Positions 1 to 6,617 of a DNA stretch of 11,358 nucleotides are shown in pieces (within the stretch, counting starts at the first letter, position 1; each line of letters starts with the position of its first letter). The position numbers were made by a program, and so were the translations under genes. The notes beneath the pieces are model-generated. The model was not told the DNA's origin. It made no database searches and saw nothing but the letters and a program-made list of their open reading frames with translations. Source of the DNA: 2-02-FULL-38-15 sp964645555 (GTDB lineage Bacteria; Patescibacteriota; Microgenomatia; Daviesbacterales; UBA10151); the NCBI GenBank assembly GCA_964645555.1, contig CAZYBP010000033.1, positions 1-11,358 on the forward strand, read 5' to 3'.

Positions 1-517
1 CCTGATGGGTTGGTGAATTAATCCACATATTTACTACATCCTGGTAGTTGTAAACATGAGCCAAGTTTTCTACCACCAAAGAATAACTTGGGTAAGGTAA
101 AGTGCCACTATTCACCCTATTATAAAAACCATCATGACTGAAACTGCTGGTAATTTCAGCAGCCCTGACTGCAGCAAAACCACAAGTATAAGATTCCATG
201 GAAACAGCAGACATACCCCTTGAAGCCCGGAAACTATTAATAGCGCTCATCATATAGGAAATATGGTCAGTAGTAGGAACAGGTGTCGGTGTAGGAGTAG
301 CCGTTGGTGTTGGAGTTGGTGTTGCAATCGGCGTTGGAGAAACAGTAGGGGTTGGAGCAGGTGTAGGTTTATTAGGATTAGGCTTGATTGGCCTGTTTTG
401 CTTGGCAACTTTGTCAGCTTTTTGAATTGTCTGATGGCTGGCAATTACTTGATGGGGGTTTAGGTAGAATAAAATTACCAAAACCAATGCTAAACTTAAG
501 GCAGTAAGATTTCGCAT
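1..517 (-). CDS. Secreted CAP/SCP (YkwD-like) domain protein, 3' end missing
   Basis: Partial gene; 172 codons are visible and the C-terminus lies beyond base 1. Residues 1-27 look like a signal peptide: Arg2, a hydrophobic core at about 4-19, and a possible cleavage after VIA (24-26). Residues 43-83 form a Pro/Thr-rich linker with many PT pairs, typical of a wall or extracellular spacer. From about 86 the sequence matches the CAP (cysteine-rich secretory/antigen 5/PR-1) fold: N-S-F-R at 94-97, FSHDGF at 126-131, ENLA at 150-153 and SPTH at 168-171. His128, Glu150 and His171 match the conserved cavity residues of the family. The substrate of bacterial CAP proteins is generally unknown; many are exported and cell-envelope associated. 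ATG at 517 is preferred because the signal peptide follows directly and a strong promoter ends 9 bases upstream. No Shine-Dalgarno sequence is seen. Confidence 0.88.
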   Translation of the reverse strand, partial: MRNLTALSLALVLVILFYLNPHQVIASHQTIQKADKVAKQNRPIKPNPNKPTPAPTPTVSPTPIATPTPTPTATPTPTPVPTTDHISYMMSAINSFRASRGMSAVSMESYTCGFAAVRAAEITSSFSHDGFYNRVNSGTLPYPSYSLVVENLAHVYNYQDVVNMWINSPTHQ

Positions 518-526
518 GGAGTGCGG

Positions 527-555
527 AGTCTACACCCTTTTTGCCCATTTGTCAA
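527..555 (-). promoter_or_regulatory. Sigma-70-type promoter of the CAP gene
   Basis: Read on the minus strand, TTGACA (550-555) and TAGACT (527-532) are separated by 17 bases, a consensus -35 with a good -10. Only 9 bases lie between the -10 and the ATG at 517, so transcription should begin about 0-3 bases before the start codon. This gives a leaderless or near-leaderless mRNA. Direct sequence reading; the start point itself is inferred. Confidence 0.75.
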
Positions 556-584
556 ATTTAGGTTAAATTCTGGTAAGAATTGTG

Positions 585-989
585 TTAATTTATATACCTG
601 TGTTCTTTTAGCCAAGGAAAAATAGTCCTTTGAGCTATAACTGAAAGATGCTTTTTATCTGAACTGGTATCAAAATACCCTATTTCGGCAATCTCTGAAG
701 AAGGTTTGGGCTCCCCAATGAGCTTTCCTTCATACATTCTGATATTTACTAATGCTTCCTCTTTTCCATGAGCTATATCTTTAAACTCTGTCAAGAATTG
801 CAAAGAATTTTCATCAATATCACAGTTAATTTCTTCTTTCACTTCCCTTTTTAAACAGGATAAGTCATCTTCCCCTTGCTCAATCTTACCCCCTAATGTA
901 AAGAAAACCTCCGACTGTTTCCTGCTTCTCACCTGCAGCATTTTTTTATCCTTAAATACAGCCAAAGCTACTTTTTGAATAGTCCTCAT
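585..989 (-). CDS. Nudix hydrolase
   Basis: 134-residue single-domain protein. The Nudix box runs from Gly34: G-x5-E40-x7-R48-E49-V50-x-E52-E53-x-N55. It matches GX5EX7REUXEEXGU except that the last conserved Gly is Asn55. The REVKEE core that coordinates Mg2+/Mn2+ is intact, so an active pyrophosphohydrolase on a nucleoside diphosphate derivative is expected. The substrate cannot be read from the sequence; 8-oxo-dGTP/dNTP clean-up or a nucleotide-sugar or coenzyme are options. The start codon at 989 faces that of the dehydrogenase gene across a 29-bp gap, with a -10-like TATACT 7 bases upstream and no Shine-Dalgarno. A C-terminal WLKEHRY segment is typical of small Nudix proteins. Family assignment is secure; substrate is not. 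Confidence 0.9.
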   Translation of the reverse strand: MRTIQKVALAVFKDKKMLQVRSRKQSEVFFTLGGKIEQGEDDLSCLKREVKEEINCDIDENSLQFLTEFKDIAHGKEEALVNIRMYEGKLIGEPKPSSEIAEIGYFDTSSDKKHLSVIAQRTIFPWLKEHRYIN

Positions 990-996
990 ATTTATT

Positions 997-1011
997 AGTA
1001 TATGATATACT
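997..1011. promoter_or_regulatory. Symmetric divergent promoter core (two -10 elements)
   Basis: AGTATAT-G-ATATACT is a perfect inverted repeat around base 1004. It supplies a TATACT -10 on each strand (minus 997-1002, plus 1006-1011), each exactly 7 bases from its gene's ATG (989 and 1019). The plus element is extended (TGATATACT). Candidate -35 regions would lie inside the opposing coding sequences; the minus one, TTTGCA at 1020-1025 with a 17-base spacer, is moderate, and the plus one is poor. The same palindrome could also be a repressor site. Confidence 0.6.
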
Positions 1012-1018
1012 TTCTATC

Positions 1019-1903
1019 ATGCAAACGTCAGAAGATTTATTAGTCCCCATAAATTTAGGGATCATTGGTTATGGTTTTGTCGGTCAAGCTGTAGCTAATG
1101 GATTTCAAGTTACTTCATCCGGCAAAGATACTATCCTTTGGTATGACAAATATAAAGACGGAACATCTTTGGAAGATACTATAGGTAAAAGCGAGTTTAT
1201 CTTTGTGTGTTTACCCACTCCAATGAAACAGGATGAATCAGGGATAGATTTGTCTATTTTTGATGCGATGATTCCCCAAATTACCAAATATACTGACAAT
1301 ACGGATAAAATTATCGTCATCAAATCAACAGTTACACCAGGCACTACAGTTAAATTTGAAAAAATGTTTCCCAAGTCTAAGTTTGCTTTCAGTCCTGAAT
1401 TTTTAACAGAGGTAAACTTTTTGGAAGATTTTATAAATGCAGAAAGAACTATAATTGGTGCAAATAATGATTTAGTTTCCAGAAGACTGGCAGTAATTTT
1501 CAAACAAAGATTTCCAAAAACCACCCTTTTTCAAACTGACCCCACCACAGCAGAAACAGTCAAATATTTTGCTAATGCTTTTCTTTCCACCAAAGTCACT
1601 TTTGCCAATTTTTTCTATGATTATTGCCAAAAGTTAGGGATTAAATATGAGGAAGTTAAAAAAATGGCAGCCTCAGATCACAGAATTGGTGATTATCATT
1701 TGGAAGTTACTACCAATAGGGGATTCGGTGGGAAATGTTTCCCAAAAGACTTAGTAGCCATCATGGGGGAATTTAAAAAACTGGGTGTAGATTATTCTCT
1801 ACTTGATTCAATGTGGGAATATAATAAAAAAGTCAGAAAAGTACATGATTGGGATGAAATCCCATTTGCTGTTGAGGGAAACCACAAAGATAAGGCTTCT
1901 TAG
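1019..1903 (+). CDS. Short UDP-glucose/GDP-mannose dehydrogenase family protein
   Basis: 294 residues. Oxidises the C6 of a nucleotide sugar to the uronic acid using NAD+ in the family's well-studied members. The N-terminal Rossmann fold has GYGFVG (17-22), CLPTP (64-68) and KSTVTPGT (102-109). SPEFLTE (125-131) gives the catalytic Glu131. The central dimerisation helix has A178-E179 with K182-Y183 and N186. GFGGKCFPKD (235-244) carries the catalytic Cys240. The protein ends about 50 residues after this motif, so the C-terminal UDP-binding domain present in usual family members (roughly 390-450 residues) is missing. The stop is clean and all catalytic residues remain, so this looks like a genuine short form, not decay. 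Its stop overlaps rnhB's stop by 4 bases. The ATG lies 7 bases after an extended -10, suggesting a leaderless message. Which sugar it uses is unknown. Confidence 0.85.
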   Translation: MQTSEDLLVPINLGIIGYGFVGQAVANGFQVTSSGKDTILWYDKYKDGTSLEDTIGKSEFIFVCLPTPMKQDESGIDLSIFDAMIPQITKYTDNTDKIIVIKSTVTPGTTVKFEKMFPKSKFAFSPEFLTEVNFLEDFINAERTIIGANNDLVSRRLAVIFKQRFPKTTLFQTDPTTAETVKYFANAFLSTKVTFANFFYDYCQKLGIKYEEVKKMAASDHRIGDYHLEVTTNRGFGGKCFPKDLVAIMGEFKKLGVDYSLLDSMWEYNKKVRKVHDWDEIPFAVEGNHKDKAS

Positions 1904-2511
1904 AGAAACTTCTGCAAATTAAAAGAAGTTCTATGTATCCTAGTTAAGCCATATTTTTTAATTGCTTCCTGGTGCTCAAGAGTCCCATAACCCTTGTGTT
2001 TAGCAAAACCATATTGTGGGTATTTTTTGGATAAATTTTCCATTAATTTATCCCTGTAAACTTTGGCAATAACAGAAGCTGCAGAAATAGAGGCACAAAT
2101 TTTATCTCCATCCTGAATGGGCCTTTGTCTTTTTCTATTTAAATGTTTTATGTAGAAAGCGTCTATTACAACAAAGTCTGCTTGAACTGGTAATAGCTTA
2201 AGAGCTTTTCTAAATGCCATTTGGGTAGCCTTACCTATACCCACTTTATTTATCACTGGCACACTAACTTCTGCTATTGCCCAACTTAACGCTTCACGCT
2301 TTACGCTTTCCGCTATTTTCTCCCTTTGTTTAGGTTTTAATAACTTGGAATCGGCAATACCTTCAGGGAGGATAGAATCTTTAGAAAAAATTACAGCTCC
2401 AACTACCACTGGCCCGGCAAAGCAGCCTCGTCCAACTTCATCTGTACCGCAAACCCGGCTGTAACCTGAATTCCAAAGCTTTTTCTCTATATCTAGGGTG
2501 GAAATGATCAT
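1900..2511 (-). CDS. rnhB: Ribonuclease HII
   Basis: 203 residues. Cuts RNA in RNA:DNA hybrids and 5' of single ribonucleotides in DNA, serving ribonucleotide excision and primer removal. The metal-binding set is present: Asp24-Glu25 in GTDEVGRG (22-29), Asp117 in VVIDAF and Asp136 in DGDK, spaced as in E. coli RnhB (D16, E17, D108, D126). Other family marks are ADSK (53-56), SISAASVIAKVYRD (141-154), YGFAKHKGY and the C-terminal HRTSF. It is the third gene after dnaE and rplS; rplS-rnhB is a common bacterial pairing. The start has no Shine-Dalgarno, and several -10-like hexamers lie just upstream, so it may also have its own promoter. A seven-base tandem repeat lies within codons for residues about 66-76 (2282-2316) without changing the expected protein length. 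Confidence 0.96.
   Translation of the reverse strand: MIISTLDIEKKLWNSGYSRVCGTDEVGRGCFAGPVVVGAVIFSKDSILPEGIADSKLLKPKQREKIAESVKREALSWAIAEVSVPVINKVGIGKATQMAFRKALKLLPVQADFVVIDAFYIKHLNRKRQRPIQDGDKICASISAASVIAKVYRDKLMENLSKKYPQYGFAKHKGYGTLEHQEAIKKYGLTRIHRTSFNLQKFL
2282..2316. repeat. Heptanucleotide tandem repeat inside rnhB
   Basis: On the plus strand, units of about ACGCTTT repeat every 7 bases: ACGCTTC (2289), ACGCTTT (2296), ACGCTTT (2303), then CCGCTAT (2310), with a degenerate unit before them. The minus strand encodes S-V-K-R-E-A-L. The 11-mer CTTTACGCTTT (2299-2309) recurs in the similar array inside gatA. Confidence 0.65.
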
Positions 2512-2515
2512 GAAG

Positions 2516-2546
2516 AAGTATAGAGTATCAAGTATAACGTATACTT
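2516..2546. repeat. AAGTATA heptad repeats with inverted copy, rplS-rnhB gap
   Basis: Three adjoining heptamers, AAGTATA (2516-2522), GAGTATC (2523-2529) and AAGTATA (2530-2536), are followed after ACG by the inverted copy TATACTT (2540-2546). On the minus strand these read as tandem -10-like TATACT/GATACT elements located 5, 12 and 19 bases before the rnhB start. They may be stacked promoter elements for rnhB, an operator, or a weak AT hairpin after rplS; the sequence alone does not decide. Confidence 0.5.
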
Positions 2547-2547
2547 A

Positions 2548-2862
2548 CTATACCCTAACCGCTTGCTTACCTGTTAAATCACGGAGGTAATATAGTTTTG
2601 AACGTCTCACTCCAGTAGTTTTTTTCTTTACTTCAATTTTAACTAAACTTCTGGCATTTAAAGGCCAGGTTCTTTCCACGCCAATATTACCTGCACCAAT
2701 TTTTCTGACTGTAAAAGTTCTATTCTCTCCCCTGCCTTGAAGTCTTATTAAAACCCCTTCAAAAACTTGTATACGTGTTTTGTCACCTTCCACCACTTTG
2801 GAATGAACCCTAATAGTATCTCCTATATGAATATCTGTCTCATTGTATTTTGCTGAAATCAT
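2548..2862 (-). CDS. rplS: 50S ribosomal protein L19
   Basis: 104 residues. L19 sits at the 30S-50S interface of the ribosome. Recognised by GDTIRVHSKVVEGDKTRIQ (about 14-32), FEGVLI (34-39), TVRKIGAGNIGVERTWPL (about 51-68) and the basic C-terminus with VRRSKLYYLRDLTGK. Many L19 proteins are about 115 residues; this one lacks some N-terminal residues before the GDT segment, in keeping with the compact genome. It starts 39 bases after dnaE ends. A weak AAGG (2864-2867) stands near the ATG, and an extended -10-like TGCTAATAT ends 7 bases before it, so it could be read through from dnaE, started separately, or both. Confidence 0.97.
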   Translation of the reverse strand: MISAKYNETDIHIGDTIRVHSKVVEGDKTRIQVFEGVLIRLQGRGENRTFTVRKIGAGNIGVERTWPLNARSLVKIEVKKKTTGVRRSKLYYLRDLTGKQAVRV

Positions 2863-2869
2863 GCCTTGA

Positions 2870-2878
2870 ATATTAGCA
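2870..2878 (-). promoter_or_regulatory. Possible extended -10 for rplS
   Basis: TGCTAATAT on the minus strand; the hexamer (2870-2875) ends 7 bases before the rplS ATG, the same distance as at three other starts in the window. The hexamer matches TATAAT at only four positions and no convincing -35 is seen, so this is tentative. Confidence 0.35.
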
Positions 2879-2901
2879 TAACTGCCACTTTTTTTCTAGA
2901 C

Positions 2902-5900
2902 TTAAACAATTTTAAATGCTCCGCTGCCTAAAAGTTTTTTTATTTCTGCTTCCAAATTTGGATCCAGATTAATAGTAAATGGCAAATTCATTCTTCGGAG
3001 CTGGGTACCTCCATTGGGTAAAAGTAATGTTACAGGTATATCCCCTGGAAATGACCTTAAAGTTCTATTAATATTTTGTAAAACCGAAATCCCTGTTCCT
3101 TTGGGCACATAGATTTCCAAAGTTTTCCCTACCTTACTTTGCAAAAATTCTTCTGTGATATTTTCTGCATCAAACAAAGAAATTTTATCAATTACCAAAG
3201 AAATCTCCTCTTCCCTTTTGTCAATCCTGCCAATACTAATTACTACCTGGTCTTTAATTAAAAATTGTTTGCTGATCTCAAAAGTAGCCGAAAAAACTAC
3301 TGCCTCAATGTCTGAAAGTCCATCTGATATCCTGATAAATGCCATTTCTTTAGCACTTTTTTTGGTAAAGACTTTTTTAACCTGGGTAATTACTCCACCT
3401 AACACCAACCTTTGACCAACATGATCATCGGCAATTTCAGAAATTTTATAAGTTACAAATTCAGTAATCTTTTGCATATCCGCCAAATACGGCGGTTCAT
3501 GTAAGTAAAAACCTAACAAGTCCCGTTCAAACACTAGTAATTGCTCTAAAGGCAATTCATCAACCTCAGGAAGTTTTATAGAGAAACTGACTATTTCATC
3601 CGTACCAAATAAAGAAACCTGTCCGGATAATTTAGACTTATTTAATTTATGACTCTCCTCTAAAGCCTGATCCAATATCAAAAGCTGAGCTGCCCTGCTG
3701 CCTAAATGATCCAAAGCCCCAGCCTTGATCAAACTTTCCAAGGTTTTCCTGTTAACCAGCCTGGTATCCACTCTTTTACAAACATCAAACAAACTAACAA
3801 ATTGCCCATCTTCCCGTGCCTTAATTATAGATTCAATTGCCCCCTCCCCTACATTTTTAATAGCTGAAAGTCCAAACCTAATACCCTGTTTTGTATGATC
3901 AACTTCTCCGCTTAGCCTTCTTTCTAAATCCTGGGCAGATAAAGCTTGCAAATCCTCCAGGGTAAACCCAATTTTAGACTTATTAACATCAGGCGGTAAA
4001 ACTACAATACCCAGTCTTTTACACTCTTCAATTGCTGCTGCAATCTTATCCGTGTCAGCAGATTCCTCAGTCATGACAGCCGCCATAAATTCCACCGGGA
4101 AATTGGCTTTCATATAGGCTGTTTGGTAGGCAACCATGGCATAGCTTGCAGCATGGGCCTTATTAAATCCATAAGCTGCAAAGGGGGCAATCAAGGCAAA
4201 TAACTGCTCTGCCTTCTCTTTCCTCATCCCGTTTTGAATGCAGCCTTCCATAAAATGTCCTTTTTGTTTGGCCATCTCTGCCGGTTTTTTCTTACCCATG
4301 GCTTTCCTGAACTTATCTGCCTCTTCCCAGGAATAACCTGCCAGATTAATAGCTGTGTATAAAACATCTTCCTGATAAACCAAAAGTCCCAGAGACTGAG
4401 ACATATAATCTTTCATCTTGGGATCCAGGTATTTAATTAGTCTGGGATTATTTTTTCTTTGGATATATTCCGGGATAACTCCTAAAGGACCGGGACGGTA
4501 TAGGGCTACCATAGCAGCCAAATCAGCAATAGATGTAGGTTTAAGCTCCACCAGATACCTGGTCATACCCGAACTGCTTAATTGGAAAATGCCCATGGTA
4601 TCACCCCGGGCCAGCAGTTCATAGGCTTTTTTATCATTAAGCGGAATCTTATTTAGATCAATTTCTTTTTGCTGGTTTTCCCTCACAAATTCCACAGCTT
4701 TTCCTAAAATAGACAAGTTTCTAATTCCTAAAAGGTCCATTTTAACCAGCCCAATCCCGCCATACTCATCAACTAAAGAAAACATATCATATTGGGACAC
4801 CAACTTGTCACCGTTTGCTTCTTTCTGAAGCGGAGTGAACTTGGTAATTTCCTCAGGGGCAATCACAATACCGGCTGCGTGAACCGAAGCATGTCTGACA
4901 GTCCCTTCTATTTTTATGGCTAGTTCCAACAGTTTCTTAACCTGTGGATTACTCCTTTGTAAGGCGGATAATTCTGGTACTTCTTTGATCGCATCAGTTA
5001 AAGGCTTATGAAAACCCTGGTGGGGAGGTGGGATCAATTTGGCGATTCTATCTACCTCTGAATAGCCTAAACCCATAACTCTGCCTACATCTCTAATGGC
5101 CGCCCGTCCCATCATTGTTCCGAAAGTAACTATGTGAGCCACCTTGTCTTCACCATATTTGTTCATTACATAACTTATCACTTCATCACGTCTATCATCG
5201 GCAATATCAGCATCAATATCAGGCAAGGTGGGTCTGTAGACAGTTAGAAACCTCTCAAAGGGCAATAAATAGTCCAACGGATTTAAGTTAGTCACTCCTA
5301 AACAATATAGAACCAGGGAACCGGCTGCAGAACCCCGGGTATTAGTAATCACCCCCCGCTCATGCTCCCAGTTCATAAAATCTGCAACCACCAAAAAATA
5401 ATCCGCATATTTGGTTTTCTCAATAATTCCCAGTTCATATTCCAATCTCTCTTTAATCTCATCAGTTATCTTCAATCTTTCCTCAACACGCTTGTAAGTT
5501 AAATCTCTTAGATATTCCATGGAAGTTTTTCCTTGGGGGGTATCAAACACCGGGAATCTGGCAACTCCTAAAGGCAGTTCTAAATCTATACTTTCTGCAA
5601 TCTTGACTGTATTTTCTAAAGCCTGCGGCAAGTCCTTAAAATCCTCTGCCATTTCCTCAGGGGACTTAACAAAATAATCAGGCGTATCTATCATTCTTAA
5701 TCTATTGGTATCTGTAATTAATTTGGCTGTTTGGACACAAAGTAAGACATCTTGAGCCTCAGCATCTTCTTTTTTGATGTAATGGAAATCATTGGTAGCT
5801 ACAAGCTTTATATTTAATTTCTGTGACAACTCTATTGCTGCTTTACGGGTTTGATTTTGAATTTCCAGCAAACGTTTTAAATCTTTTCTTACTACCTCAT

Positions 5901-6462
5901 CTGTAGCCTGATCTAAACTATTTTGATAAGGATGATATTGTAATTCTAAATAAAAATTCTCACCAAAAATCTCTTGATAGTTTTTTAAAACCTCCTCTCC
6001 TTTTTTCAGAGTTTCATCTTCCAAACTCCTGATAAATTCTCCTGAGGGACAACCCGATAAAGCAATTAAACCTTCACTGTATTGCTTGAGTAATTTTTTA
6101 TCTACCCGGGGACGGTAATAGTAACCTTCTACCTGAGCCAAGGTGGTTAACTTCATTAAATTCAAATAACCCTGATAGTTTTTGGCTAAAACTGTTAAAT
6201 GGTAGGGCTCTGAGTCTAATTTGCCTTCTTTGTCCGTATAAGACCTTTTTGCAACATACATCTCGCAGCCGATAATTGGCTTTATGCCTACTTCTTTACA
6301 GGCTTTATAAAATTCAATTGCTCCATACATCACCCCATGGTCTGTAATAGCTATGGCATCCATTCCTAAATCTTTGGCAGTTTTGGCAAGTTGTTGGATT
6401 TTGGATAAACCATCAAGTAAAGAATATTCAGTATGGCCGTGAAGATGAACAAACTTTGGCAT
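2902..6462 (-). CDS. dnaE: DNA polymerase III alpha subunit
   Basis: 1186 residues, normal for DnaE, with no intein. It is the catalytic subunit of the replicative polymerase. An N-terminal PHP domain (about 1-290) carries His8/His10, Asp41-His42, Glu67, SGCPSGE (136-142) and Asp225/His227. The pol active site has PDIDAD (414-419, Asp415 and Asp417) and Asp576 in KMDLLG, matching E. coli D401/D403/D555. Further family blocks are RHASVHAAG (523-531), YRPGPL (655-660) and GFNKAHAASYAMVAYQTAYM (765-784). A helix-hairpin-helix region follows at about 861-885. QVSLF (948-952) is a typical beta-clamp-binding motif. An OB fold (about 1003-1100) and a small C-terminal domain follow. It is the first gene of the dnaE-rplS-rnhB run. 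No Shine-Dalgarno is seen at the ATG, but MPKFVHLHGHTEYS is the standard N-terminus. Confidence 0.97.
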   Translation of the reverse strand: MPKFVHLHGHTEYSLLDGLSKIQQLAKTAKDLGMDAIAITDHGVMYGAIEFYKACKEVGIKPIIGCEMYVAKRSYTDKEGKLDSEPYHLTVLAKNYQGYLNLMKLTTLAQVEGYYYRPRVDKKLLKQYSEGLIALSGCPSGEFIRSLEDETLKKGEEVLKNYQEIFGENFYLELQYHPYQNSLDQATDEVVRKDLKRLLEIQNQTRKAAIELSQKLNIKLVATNDFHYIKKEDAEAQDVLLCVQTAKLITDTNRLRMIDTPDYFVKSPEEMAEDFKDLPQALENTVKIAESIDLELPLGVARFPVFDTPQGKTSMEYLRDLTYKRVEERLKITDEIKERLEYELGIIEKTKYADYFLVVADFMNWEHERGVITNTRGSAAGSLVLYCLGVTNLNPLDYLLPFERFLTVYRPTLPDIDADIADDRRDEVISYVMNKYGEDKVAHIVTFGTMMGRAAIRDVGRVMGLGYSEVDRIAKLIPPPHQGFHKPLTDAIKEVPELSALQRSNPQVKKLLELAIKIEGTVRHASVHAAGIVIAPEEITKFTPLQKEANGDKLVSQYDMFSLVDEYGGIGLVKMDLLGIRNLSILGKAVEFVRENQQKEIDLNKIPLNDKKAYELLARGDTMGIFQLSSSGMTRYLVELKPTSIADLAAMVALYRPGPLGVIPEYIQRKNNPRLIKYLDPKMKDYMSQSLGLLVYQEDVLYTAINLAGYSWEEADKFRKAMGKKKPAEMAKQKGHFMEGCIQNGMRKEKAEQLFALIAPFAAYGFNKAHAASYAMVAYQTAYMKANFPVEFMAAVMTEESADTDKIAAAIEECKRLGIVVLPPDVNKSKIGFTLEDLQALSAQDLERRLSGEVDHTKQGIRFGLSAIKNVGEGAIESIIKAREDGQFVSLFDVCKRVDTRLVNRKTLESLIKAGALDHLGSRAAQLLILDQALEESHKLNKSKLSGQVSLFGTDEIVSFSIKLPEVDELPLEQLLVFERDLLGFYLHEPPYLADMQKITEFVTYKISEIADDHVGQRLVLGGVITQVKKVFTKKSAKEMAFIRISDGLSDIEAVVFSATFEISKQFLIKDQVVISIGRIDKREEEISLVIDKISLFDAENITEEFLQSKVGKTLEIYVPKGTGISVLQNINRTLRSFPGDIPVTLLLPNGGTQLRRMNLPFTINLDPNLEAEIKKLLGSGAFKIV

Positions 6463-6517
6463 GATTAAATAGGCTGGAAATCTTAGAGGGCAGATCTAAA
6501 CTCCCAAAACAATGTAT

Positions 6518-6548
6518 ATTCTATCAGTCCCCTAGAGCCCCAAATCAA
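6518..6548 (-). promoter_or_regulatory. Candidate dnaE promoter
   Basis: An extended -10, TGATAGAAT (hexamer at 6518-6523), has TTGATT 19 bases further upstream (6543-6548). It would give a leader of roughly 50 bases before the ATG at 6462. A second weaker option is TTGGGA (6502-6507), 16 bases, TAAGAT (6480-6485), giving a leader of about 11 bases. Neither fits the 7-9-base spacing seen elsewhere. Confidence 0.3.
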
Positions 6549-6579
6549 GTAGGAAAATAGTAAGTTTTTTATTCTTCAC

Positions 6580-6608
6580 TTGCTTATGACCTATAGTTAT
6601 GGTAATAT
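6580..6608 (+). promoter_or_regulatory. Promoter of the orphan 231-residue gene
   Basis: TTGCTT (6580-6585), a 17-base spacer and TAATAT (6603-6608) preceded by TG, one base further upstream (extended -10, TGGTAATAT). Nine bases separate the -10 from the ATG at 6618, and there is no Shine-Dalgarno sequence, so a near-leaderless transcript is predicted. Confidence 0.6.
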
Positions 6609-6617
6609 ACGTCATCT

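Noticed and set aside
250..463. Open frames on both strands over the Thr/Pro linker (250-444 minus, 263-463 plus)
   Set aside because: They are out-of-frame shadows of the CAP gene's low-complexity linker, giving Leu/Gln-rich or Arg/Trp-rich products with no start signals.
566..581. Six-base-pair hairpin AATTCT-GGTA-AGAATT after the Nudix stop
   Set aside because: The stem is AT-rich and no U-tract follows on the minus strand, so I do not call it a terminator.
1105..1524. Long minus-strand frame inside the dehydrogenase gene
   Set aside because: Antisense shadow; the plus-strand frame carries all the family motifs.
2859..2879. Six-residue leader ORF (MLIFKA) overlapping rplS by ATGA
   Set aside because: Too short to support, and it starts upstream of the candidate -10; likely chance.
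6480..6500. Inverted repeat TTAGA/TCTAA in the dnaE-orphan intergenic region
   Set aside because: Five-base stem with a seven-base loop, not convincingly different from chance.
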